This document shows, in pieces, positions 1-5,225 of a stretch of 5,225 bases of DNA. How positions within the stretch are numbered: position 1 is the first letter of the stretch; the number at the start of each line of letters is the position of its first letter. The notes beneath the pieces are model-generated. The model saw nothing but the letters and a program-made list of their open reading frames with translations. It did not search any database and was not told where the DNA came from. The DNA is from Gammaproteobacteria bacterium (lineage in GTDB: Bacteria; Pseudomonadota; Gammaproteobacteria; Ga0077536). Where the stretch lies: the NCBI GenBank assembly GCA_030639105.1, contig DAOWDI010000221.1, forward strand, positions 1-5,225, read 5' to 3'. Both the position numbers and the translations under genes were made by a program.

Positions 1-197
1 GGCATTTCCCCTCCGACCTGAAGTTTATGGCCGATATGGGACTGCTGCTTGCGGTAGTCATGCTGGTCAACATGGTGCTGTCGCTAGTGGTTCTACCGAT
101 GCTCATATGGTTCATCAACCCACGTTTCCTTGCGCGCGATGACCTCATGGTCGGCCATAGTGTTGATATATCTCTGCTCGCACGCCGTGTCGATTAG
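1..197 (+). CDS. RND/MMPL-family transporter, C-terminal end (partial)
   Basis: Only the last 64 codons are visible, read from base 3 to the TAG at 195-197; the start lies outside the window. The peptide opens with HFPSDLKFMADMG, followed by one long hydrophobic segment at visible residues 13-38 (rich in L, V and M, with a Pro at 32) and a short polar tail beginning NPRFLARDD. This layout, a final transmembrane helix after a 'D-K-F-M-A-D-M-G' turn and then a short cytoplasmic tail, is what I recall at the C terminus of predicted exporters of the RND superfamily (MMPL-like, inner membrane). The substrate cannot be read from this fragment. The gene ends about 640 bases before cysD, so it is probably a separate transcription unit. 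Confidence 0.7.
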   Translation, partial: HFPSDLKFMADMGLLLAVVMLVNMVLSLVVLPMLIWFINPRFLARDDLMVGHSVDISLLARRVD

Positions 198-290
198 GAC
201 TCGAAGAACCAGCGGGCTGCTGGCGTCAGTGCTTAGCCAACCGGCTCTGAGTTCGTTAATCAGCTCACCATACTAGATCGGCGGGTGGAA

Positions 291-545
291 ACGGAGGAAC
301 CCACAAAAGAAGCCCTCGTATCGGACTGGACAACCTTTGAAAGGCTTACATTGACGAAAATGCGGCCTTGCCGGAAATCGGCGAGAATGGACTCAGGATC
401 CGCTTCCGGGCGGTTGGTGTCAGCTTCGCCATGGGTCTTGTCACCCAGGGGAAATACCAACGCAAGCCACCGCTGCCCTTCGTGCCCGGCACCGAGTGCA
501 GGCATCATCGCACAGACCGGCAGTCAGGCGATGCGTTTTAAGGCC
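291..545 (+). pseudogene. Remnant of MDR-family NADPH:quinone oxidoreductase, N-terminal part
   Basis: The + strand reads as the N-terminal portion of a medium-chain (MDR, zinc-independent) quinone oxidoreductase, but only by switching frame. In frame 3 (297-320) it gives EPTKEALV. In frame 2 it continues as IGLDNL (320-337), meets a TGA at 338-340, and resumes with ALPEIGENGLRIR and then QGKYQRKPPLPFVPGTE, ending at 496. It then returns to frame 3 at 498 as AGIIAQTGSQAMRFKA (498-545). Family members carry a similar 'GVNFAD..QGKYQ.KPPLPFVPG.EVAG.V..VG...RFK.GDRV' stretch, so the order is right and the breaks are small indels plus one stop. After about 545 the expected GDRV and the nucleotide-binding domain are not recognisable. 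Only about 85 of roughly 330 residues survive. No product is expected. Sequencing error could explain one shift, but not two shifts, a stop and the loss of the C-terminal three quarters. Confidence 0.75.
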
Positions 546-645
546 AGCGGCGGGGACTCAAGGCCCGGCGCACGCATACCGCAACGCTGACCGCCGCGGG
601 CGCACTGGAAAAGGGCTGACCGTCGCGGCGGGCAAGGTTCAGAAA

Positions 646-661
646 CGGCGGCGAGCCGCCG
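646..661. repeat. GC-rich inverted repeat (hairpin)
   Basis: A perfect 6-base-pair stem (CGGCGG / CCGCCG) encloses a four-base CGAG loop. It is not followed by a T-run on either strand, so a standard intrinsic terminator is not supported. It lies about 85 bases upstream of the proposed cysD promoter. It may be no more than a consequence of the local GC-rich composition. Confidence 0.4.
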
Positions 662-709
662 CTATAGGATGGATGCGGCGGTCGAGGTGTGTGTGGATGA
701 TGGCAATAT

Positions 710-720
710 TTTGTTACAAA
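710..720. promoter_or_regulatory. Palindrome TTTGTTACAAA, candidate activator site near -65
   Basis: Perfect 5+1+5 inverted repeat TTTGT-T-ACAAA centred on base 715, about 65 bases before the predicted cysD transcription start. LysR-type regulators such as CysB, which activates cys genes in enterobacteria and pseudomonads, typically contact DNA around -65. Position and symmetry are seen directly. The link to CysB is inference, because CysB sites have a weak consensus and the usual T-N11-A spacing is not met symmetrically here. Confidence 0.3.
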
Positions 721-744
721 CACCACATCCGCGAATCACCGCTG

Positions 745-773
745 TTGAGACCCATAGAGGCTTTTCTTATACT
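745..773 (+). promoter_or_regulatory. Sigma70-type promoter for cysD-cysNC
   Basis: TTGAGA at 745-750 and TATACT at 768-773 each match the sigma70 consensus at five of six positions and are separated by exactly 17 bases. Transcription would begin near 780, giving a leader of about 60 bases before the cysD ATG. This is the best promoter-like pair I found in the gap and it faces the sulfate operon. No other strong pair was noticed upstream. Confidence 0.65.
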
Positions 774-841
774 TCGCCACGGCACTACAAATTAGAAGCA
801 GATTATTCAGGCCGCAAGCAACCGCATCGCAATTATCTAAA

Positions 842-1753
842 ATGTCTTCCTATACCCTGACCCACCTCAAGCAGTTGGAGGCGGAGAGCATCCACATCAT
901 TCGGGAGGTGGCCGCCGAATTCGCCAACCCAGTTATGCTCTATTCCATCGGCAAGGATTCGGCCGTCATGCTGCACCTCGCGCAGAAAGCCTTCTTTCCG
1001 GCACAGCTGCCGTTTCCGCTGCTGCATGTCGATACAACCTGGAAATTCCGCGAGATGATCGAGTTCCGCGACACCTACGTAAAGCAGGAACTCGGGCTCG
1101 AAATCCTCACCTATACGAACGAGGACGGATTGAAACATAACATCGACCCGTGGAAAGACAGTGAAAAACATACCGAATTCATGAAAACGGATGCGTTGAA
1201 ACAGGCGTTGGATAAGTGGGGCTTCGACGCAGCTTTCGGCGGTGCCCGGCGCGATGAAGAGAAATCGCGTGCCAAGGAGAGGGTCTATTCGTTTAGAGAT
1301 CGTAATCATCGTTGGGATCCCAAGAACCAAAGGCCGGAACTCTGGAACCTGTACAACTCCAAAGTCAACAAGGGTGAAAGCATTCGTATCTTTCCACTGT
1401 CGAACTGGACGGAACTGGATATCTGGCAATACATCTATCTGGAGAATATCCCAATCGTTCCGTTGTATTTTGCTGCCGAACGACCGGTGGTTATGCGCAA
1501 TGGCGTGACAACCCTGGTCGACGACGACCGTTTGCAACTCGAACCGGGTGAACGGCCTGAGATGAAAATGGTCCGGTTTCGTACGCTCGGCTGCTACCCA
1601 TTGACCGGGGCGGTCGAATCGACCGCCACGACGCTGCCGGAGATCATCCAGGAGATGCTGCTTGCCACGACCTCTGAACGTCAGGGCCGCGTGATCGATC
1701 AAGACGAAGGCGGCGCGGGAATGGAAGAGAAGAAACGCCGAGGTTATTTCTGA
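842..1753 (+). CDS. cysD: Sulfate adenylyltransferase (ATP sulfurylase) subunit 2, CysD
   Basis: CysD is the catalytic small subunit of ATP sulfurylase. It adenylates sulfate with ATP to form APS and pyrophosphate, driven by GTP hydrolysis in the CysN partner, in the cytoplasm at the start of assimilatory sulfate reduction. The 303-residue product matches the usual length (about 302). Family landmarks are the N-terminal [21 protein letters not shown], the PP-loop SIGKDS at 35-40, [11 protein letters not shown] at 62-72, [15 protein letters not shown] at 133-147, the [15 protein letters not shown] stretch, [16 protein letters not shown] and the C-terminal KKRRGYF. All look intact. The ATG at 842 gives an N terminus that lines up with E. 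coli CysD, but no clear Shine-Dalgarno sequence precedes it; the ten bases before are AT-rich. The gene is first in an operon, 46 bases before the cysNC fusion. Identification is very secure. Confidence 0.97.
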   Translation: MSSYTLTHLKQLEAESIHIIREVAAEFANPVMLYSIGKDSAVMLHLAQKAFFPAQLPFPLLHVDTTWKFREMIEFRDTYVKQELGLEILTYTNEDGLKHNIDPWKDSEKHTEFMKTDALKQALDKWGFDAAFGGARRDEEKSRAKERVYSFRDRNHRWDPKNQRPELWNLYNSKVNKGESIRIFPLSNWTELDIWQYIYLENIPIVPLYFAAERPVVMRNGVTTLVDDDRLQLEPGERPEMKMVRFRTLGCYPLTGAVESTATTLPEIIQEMLLATTSERQGRVIDQDEGGAGMEEKKRRGYF

Positions 1754-1799
1754 CCGACGGCGGGCGCGGTATCGTTCAAACACCTAAAGTAACAGAGCC

Positions 1800-3734
1800 A
1801 TGTCACATCAATCCGAACTCATCGCCACCGACATCGATGCTTATCTCGACCAGCACGAGCACAAGGAGCTGCTACGCTTCATTACATGCGGAAGCGTGGA
1901 CGACGGCAAGAGCACCTTGATTGGCCGGCTGCTATACGATTCGAAGATGATCTATGAGGATCAACTCGCCTCTTTACAGGAGGACTCCAAGGTACACGGC
2001 ACCACCGGCGGCGACTTCGACCCGGCGTTGCTGACCGACGGCCTCAAGGCGGAACGCGAGCAGGGGATCACTATCGACGTCGCCTACCGTTATTTCTCGA
2101 CCGCAAAGCGCAAGTTTATCATCGCCGATACCCCCGGCCACGAGCAGTACACGCGTAATATGGCGACCGGCGCCTCTACCGCCGATCTCGCAATCATTCT
2201 CGTCGATGCGCGCCATGGCATCATGACCCAGACGCGGCGGCATTCGTTCATTGCTTCGCTGCTCGGTATCAAACACGTGCTGGTCGCGATCAATAAGATG
2301 GATCTGGTTGAATTCAGCGAAGCCGTATTCAACCAGATCAGCCAGGACTATCAGGATTTCGCGGCGCGGCTCGACATCCCCGATCTCCACTTCATGCCCA
2401 TCTCGGCATTACTGGGCGACAACGTGGTCGATCCAACCAAAAATATGCCGTGGTACCACGGGCGGACCTTGATGAACTTCCTGGAGACCGTATACATCGG
2501 ATCGGACCGTAACCTCGAAGATTTCCGTTTTCCGGTTCAGTACGTCAACCGTCCCCACCTCGATTTTCGCGGCTATTGCGGTACGATCGGCTCCGGCATT
2601 ATCCGCAAGGGCGAAGACATCCTCGTGTTACCGTCGCGCAAGACGAGCACGGTTAAGGAAATCGTGACCTGTGATGGTTCGCCCGAAGAAGCCTTTGCGC
2701 CGCAGGCGATCACCATTACGCTCGAAGATGAGATCGACATCAGCCGCGGCGATGTCATCGTCCGGCCAGGCAACCTTCCGCGCGTGAACGATCGCTTCGA
2801 TGCGATGGTGGTATGGATGGCGGACGAAGCCATGGTCCCGGGTAAAACTTACGTATTCAAACAGACGACAAATTCCGTCACCGGCAGCATCAGTACATTG
2901 CGCTATGTTGTCGACGTCAACACACTCCACCGCAGTGAAGCACCGGTGTTGAACTTGAACGAAATCGGGCGCTGCACCGTCCGCCTAAATGAGCCGATCC
3001 CCTATGACGGCTACCGGCGCAACCGTACGACCGGGGCGTTTATCATCATCGACAGGATCAGTAACGTCACAGTCGGTGCCGGGATGATCCAGGATCGCGC
3101 ATCGGCCGCGGATCGCCACGATCACTGGGACGACGAACCGCATGAAGATTCACTGCAGGGCCAGTTGAGTAACGTCACCACCGAGGAACGCAACTCCAGG
3201 TTCGGACAGCAACCGAGCACCCTGCTACTGACTGGGCTGGCGGGCGCCGGCAAGACCACCTTGAGTTACGCACTAGAACGCCACCTGTTCGATCAGGGAC
3301 GCGCCTGTGCGGTACTCGACGGCCAGAACCTGCGACTCGGGATCAGCAGAGATCTGGGCTTCTCCGCCGAGGACCGCTCTGAGAATCTACGGCGATCGGT
3401 GGAGGTCGCGAAGCTGCTCAACAATGCCGGCATGATCTGTATTGTTGGACTTGTCGCCCCAAGCGCTTCAGTGCGCCGGCGCGCGGCGGCAGCGCTGGGT
3501 GAGGACCGCTGTCTCGTGGTGCATCTCTCAGCCCCGGTCGAGGTGTGCCGTGAACGCGATAAAGACGGGCAGTACGCGCTTGCCGATAAGGGCGAGATCG
3601 CCAACTTTCCCGGCGTCTCAGCGCCTTACGAACAACCCGAAAATCCTGATCTGGTGCTCCCCACGCATGAATTATCGGTTGCACAATGCGTCGACCAACT
3701 GGTTGAGTTGCTGGAGGCGAGAGGGATCATCTAA
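1800..3734 (+). CDS. cysNC: Bifunctional sulfate adenylyltransferase subunit 1 / APS kinase, CysNC fusion
   Basis: One 644-residue protein joins the GTPase subunit of ATP sulfurylase (about 1-430) to APS kinase (about 473-644), so the pair CysD plus CysNC can take sulfate to APS and then PAPS. The EF-Tu-like GTPase has G1 GSVDDGKS at 31-38, the switch region with [15 protein letters not shown] at 85-99, G3 DTPGHEQ at 110-116, G4 NKMD at 165-168 and G5 SAL at 202-204, followed by two beta-barrel domains ending near NVTVGAGMI (422-430). A polar linker (about 431-472) leads to the kinase: Walker [10 protein letters not shown] at 479-487, DGQN at 507-510, [16 protein letters not shown] at 517-532, and the lid GEIANFPGV at 598-606. 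The kinase has DGQN where E. coli CysC has DGDN, and VAP (552-554) where E. coli has ISP, whose Ser is phosphorylated. As I recall, Pseudomonas CysNC proteins share both substitutions, so loss of activity is not implied. The ATG at 1800 has only a weak purine-rich upstream site. Rhizobial NodQ has the same fusion, but nothing here suggests nodulation. Confidence 0.95.
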   Translation: MSHQSELIATDIDAYLDQHEHKELLRFITCGSVDDGKSTLIGRLLYDSKMIYEDQLASLQEDSKVHGTTGGDFDPALLTDGLKAEREQGITIDVAYRYFSTAKRKFIIADTPGHEQYTRNMATGASTADLAIILVDARHGIMTQTRRHSFIASLLGIKHVLVAINKMDLVEFSEAVFNQISQDYQDFAARLDIPDLHFMPISALLGDNVVDPTKNMPWYHGRTLMNFLETVYIGSDRNLEDFRFPVQYVNRPHLDFRGYCGTIGSGIIRKGEDILVLPSRKTSTVKEIVTCDGSPEEAFAPQAITITLEDEIDISRGDVIVRPGNLPRVNDRFDAMVVWMADEAMVPGKTYVFKQTTNSVTGSISTLRYVVDVNTLHRSEAPVLNLNEIGRCTVRLNEPIPYDGYRRNRTTGAFIIIDRISNVTVGAGMIQDRASAADRHDHWDDEPHEDSLQGQLSNVTTEERNSRFGQQPSTLLLTGLAGAGKTTLSYALERHLFDQGRACAVLDGQNLRLGISRDLGFSAEDRSENLRRSVEVAKLLNNAGMICIVGLVAPSASVRRRAAAALGEDRCLVVHLSAPVEVCRERDKDGQYALADKGEIANFPGVSAPYEQPENPDLVLPTHELSVAQCVDQLVELLEARGII

Positions 3735-3773
3735 CATTCGTTTGACAACCGCCGCGGCTTGGCCCTTCCCGGG

Positions 3774-3791
3774 ATGAGGGAGAGTCCTCAT
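3774..3791. repeat. Small hairpin after cysNC
   Basis: Perfect 6-base inverted repeat ATGAGG / CCTCAT with a six-base loop, about 40 bases after the cysNC stop and between convergent genes. No T-run follows on either strand, so a rho-independent terminator is not demonstrated. It could be a weak 3'-end structure of the cys transcript. An overlapping alternative pairing (CCCT at 3763-3766 with AGGG at 3777-3780) competes with it. Confidence 0.3.
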
Positions 3792-3833
3792 TGCCAGCGC
3801 TCCGGCGTGCCTGCGGTTATTTTATCGCACAGG

Positions 3834-3855
3834 GCTTCCGGGATCCGCGGAAAGC
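3834..3855 (-). terminator. Hairpin directly after the FAH-family stop codon, possible terminator
   Basis: GCTTCCG at 3834-3840 pairs with CGGAAAGC at 3848-3855, a seven-base-pair stem with one bulged A and a seven-base loop. It abuts the stop codon of the minus-strand hydrolase gene. Its position fits a transcript 3'-end structure, possibly serving both convergent units. There is no U-tract after the stem on the minus strand, so it is not a classical intrinsic terminator. Confidence 0.3.
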
Positions 3856-4731
3856 TCAGACAATTGCATTTTCGAGCTCGCCAATGCCGTCGATTGCTAC
3901 CCGGACCCGGTCGCCCTTGTGCAGAAACTTCGGCGGATCGAATCCGATACCGACGCCGGCGGGCGTACCCGAAGCAATGATATCGCCCGTCGACAGACTC
4001 ATACTCGCCGAGATCGCTTCGATGATCGCGGGTATGTCGAAGATGAGATCGCGTGTGTTCGCATCCTGCCGCAACTCACCGTTCACCCAACACCTGATTG
4101 AGAGATCACCCGGATCAACCTCATCGGTGCTGACGATCCAGGGGCCGATCGGGCAGAACGTATCGATCGATTTTCCGAGTAACCATTGTTTGTGCGCCGC
4201 CTGCAGGTCGCGTGCGGTCATATCGTTGATTACGGTGTAGCCCCAAACATGCCGATAGGCATCATCACGCGAAATTGCGCGTCCGCCGGCGCCGATGACA
4301 ACCCCAAGTTCACCCTCGTAGTCGACCTTGTTTGTGATCGCCCATGGCGGTCGAATGTCGTCGTGCGCACCGATCATCGTACACGGTGCTTTAGAGAAAA
4401 TAATCGGCGCCTCCGGGACGATGCCGGCCACCCCCTTGGCGGACGCATCAAAGCCGCTACGGACAAACTCGGCCGCGTGTTCGATATAATTTTTTCCGAC
4501 GCAGAGAATATTCTTGCTTGGCTGCGCAATCGGCGGGGCCAAGCGGATATCGGCCAGTCGATACTGCTTACCATCCAGATCAAACTCGCGGCCTTCGAGT
4601 TGAGCCGCTATCACGGCGATCATCGGATCGCCGGCAGATGACGGCGCCGCGACACCGGCAACCGTTCCAGCCGCCGGATCGACGATCCCGAGTGAAAACA
4701 CCGAATTGTATTCGAACCGGGCCAGCCTCAT
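3856..4731 (-). CDS. Fumarylacetoacetate hydrolase (FAH) family protein
   Basis: A metal-dependent enzyme of the FAH superfamily, whose members hydrolyse or decarboxylate keto-acids such as fumarylacetoacetate, acylpyruvates, oxaloacetate or 2-hydroxy-dienoate intermediates; the exact substrate cannot be told here. Numbered from the start given (291 residues), the N-terminal cap covers about 1-70. The catalytic domain follows with ILCVGKNYIEHAAE, whose H85 and E88 match the His-Glu lid pair of FAHD1-type enzymes. The metal ligands are E139 and E141 in YEGEL and D170 in NDMTARD. GKSIDTFCPIGPWIV and GDIIASGTPAGVG (249-261) complete the active-site signature. All key residues are present and the domain is full length. 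The start is uncertain. An ATG two codons upstream (4737) would add Met-His, but the AGG at 4743-4741 sits only 3 bases from that ATG and 9 from this one, and MRLARF resembles family N termini. The gene follows the SDR gene by 42 bases, so the two are probably co-transcribed. Confidence 0.9.
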   Translation of the reverse strand: MRLARFEYNSVFSLGIVDPAAGTVAGVAAPSSAGDPMIAVIAAQLEGREFDLDGKQYRLADIRLAPPIAQPSKNILCVGKNYIEHAAEFVRSGFDASAKGVAGIVPEAPIIFSKAPCTMIGAHDDIRPPWAITNKVDYEGELGVVIGAGGRAISRDDAYRHVWGYTVINDMTARDLQAAHKQWLLGKSIDTFCPIGPWIVSTDEVDPGDLSIRCWVNGELRQDANTRDLIFDIPAIIEAISASMSLSTGDIIASGTPAGVGIGFDPPKFLHKGDRVRVAIDGIGELENAIV

Positions 4732-4740
4732 GTGCATCTG

Positions 4741-4746
4741 CCTGCC
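4741..4746 (-). promoter_or_regulatory. Weak ribosome binding site of the FAH-family gene
   Basis: Read on the minus strand the bases are GGCAGG. The AGG lies 3 bases before the first candidate ATG (4737) and 9 bases before the second (4731). The normal 5-10 base spacing therefore favours the second start. The match to the Shine-Dalgarno consensus is short. Confidence 0.35.
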
Positions 4747-4773
4747 AATAGCGCATCTTCCGCCAACAAGGGG

Positions 4774-5225
4774 TCAGCGCGGCGCCATGCGGATCGCGCC
4801 GTCGAGGCGAACACTTTCACCGTTGAAATAGCCGTTTTCAATCATCGTCATGACGAGGTGCGCGTATTCGGCCGGTATGCCGAGGCGTTTTGGAAACGGC
4901 ACGGATGCCGCCAGCGCGGCTTTGACGCCATCGGGCAAGGTTTCCAGCAGCGGCGTTGTGAAGATCCCCGGCAGGATCGTATTGACACGGATCCCTTCGC
5001 TCATCAGATCGCGAGCAATCGGTAAAGTCATGCCAACGACGCCGGCCTTGGATGCGGCATAGGCCGCCTGCCCGATCTGCCCATCTTGCGCCGCGACGCT
5101 GGCAGTATTGACGATCACGCCACGCTCGCCGAATTTGTCGACCGGGTCCAGGGTCATCATGCCGGCCACCGACATCGCGATACAGCGGAATGTTCCGAGC
5201 AGATTGATCTGGATTATGCGTTCGA
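4774..5225 (-). CDS. Short-chain dehydrogenase, HSD10-like 3-hydroxyacyl-CoA dehydrogenase type (partial, N terminus missing)
   Basis: The C-terminal 149 residues of a classical SDR enzyme; the frame stays open to the window edge, so the gene starts upstream, outside the window, and roughly 105 residues including the NAD-binding GxxxGxG are missing. An in-frame ATG at 5175 is internal, because the 16 codons before it ([16 protein letters not shown]) are already conserved SDR sequence. Visible residues of the catalytic tetrad are N7 (QINLLGTF), S42 (NTASVAA), Y55 and K59 (YAASK). The stretches [47 protein letters not shown] and [13 protein letters not shown] closely resemble human HSD17B10 and bacterial type-2 3-hydroxyacyl-CoA dehydrogenases. 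These oxidise 3-hydroxyacyl-CoA (and some hydroxysteroids) with NAD in beta-oxidation or branched-chain degradation. The true substrate is not determined. The TGA at 4776-4774 lies 42 bases before the FAH-family start on the same strand. That gap suggests an operon led by this gene or by one further upstream. Confidence 0.9.
   Translation of the reverse strand, partial: ERIIQINLLGTFRCIAMSVAGMMTLDPVDKFGERGVIVNTASVAAQDGQIGQAAYAASKAGVVGMTLPIARDLMSEGIRVNTILPGIFTTPLLETLPDGVKAALAASVPFPKRLGIPAEYAHLVMTMIENGYFNGESVRLDGAIRMAPR

Larger units (their letters stand above)
198..841. other. Long intergenic region with gene remnant and cysD promoter
   Basis: This 644-base stretch has no intact gene I can support. 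From left to right it holds a small imperfect hairpin just after the transporter gene (arms CCAGC and GCTGG, 209-223, no T-tract), a frameshifted oxidoreductase remnant (about 291-545), a GC-rich segment with a hairpin (646-661), an 11-base palindrome (710-720), the likely cysD promoter (745-773) and about 60 bases of untranslated leader. Several open frames of 60-100 codons cross the region on both strands. Apart from the remnant segments, none has a recognisable product. Confidence 0.7.

Noticed and set aside
209..223. Hairpin CCAGC/GCTGG just after the transporter gene as a terminator
   Set aside because: The stem is only five base pairs and no T-run follows, so termination is not supported.
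260..508. An 82-codon open frame on the minus strand in the gap upstream of cysD
   Set aside because: It is antisense to the oxidoreductase remnant. The recognisable protein similarity is on the + strand, so this frame is a shadow.
496..795. A 99-codon + strand open frame reaching toward cysD
   Set aside because: The translation is Arg-rich low-complexity sequence with no family resemblance. It runs through the hairpin and the proposed promoter and has no supporting ribosome binding site.
833..1783. A 316-codon open frame on the minus strand covering cysD
   Set aside because: It lies exactly antisense to cysD, whose protein is unmistakable. The antisense translation has no recognisable domain, so it is a codon-usage shadow.
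1800..3734. NodQ (nodulation factor sulfation) as the identity of the CysN-CysC fusion
   Set aside because: No nodulation genes are visible, and adjacency to cysD with a housekeeping-type promoter fits sulfate assimilation. The kinase motifs resemble the Pseudomonas CysNC form.
4774..5175. Treating the ATG at 5175 as the true start of the dehydrogenase (133 residues)
   Set aside because: The frame remains open to the window edge, and the upstream codons encode the conserved SDR segment QINLLGTF containing a catalytic Asn, so the ATG is internal.

Overview
The window looks like the chromosome of a proteobacterium, most likely a gammaproteobacterium. The evidence is the moderately GC-rich coding sequence, a CysD very close to the E. 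coli protein as I remember it, and a CysN-CysC fusion of the Pseudomonas type. I see no mobile element, CRISPR array, rRNA or tRNA. Family assignments come from reading the translations, not from a search.

Layout: (1) bases 1-197 hold the last 64 codons of an RND/MMPL-type membrane transporter on the + strand. (2) Bases 198-841 carry no intact gene. They contain a frameshifted remnant of the N-terminal part of an MDR-family NADPH:quinone oxidoreductase (about 291-545), a GC-rich hairpin, and close to the next gene a good sigma70-type promoter (745-773) with a short perfect palindrome near -65. (3) Bases 842-3734 are a two-gene sulfate-activation operon: cysD (ATP sulfurylase small subunit) and a cysNC fusion (ATP sulfurylase GTPase subunit joined to APS kinase). 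Together they convert sulfate to APS and then PAPS. (4) Bases 3735-3855 lie between convergent genes and contain two small hairpins without U-tracts. (5) Bases 3856-5225 on the - strand hold a probable operon read from right to left: an HSD10-like short-chain dehydrogenase (cut by the window edge) followed 42 bases later by a fumarylacetoacetate-hydrolase family protein. These two look like catabolic enzymes for acyl-CoA or keto-acid intermediates, unrelated to the sulfate genes.

The core genes are ordinary and well known. The most noteworthy item is the decayed quinone-oxidoreductase fragment upstream of cysD. It explains part of what would otherwise look like an empty gap. I found no convincing sign of an undescribed system.
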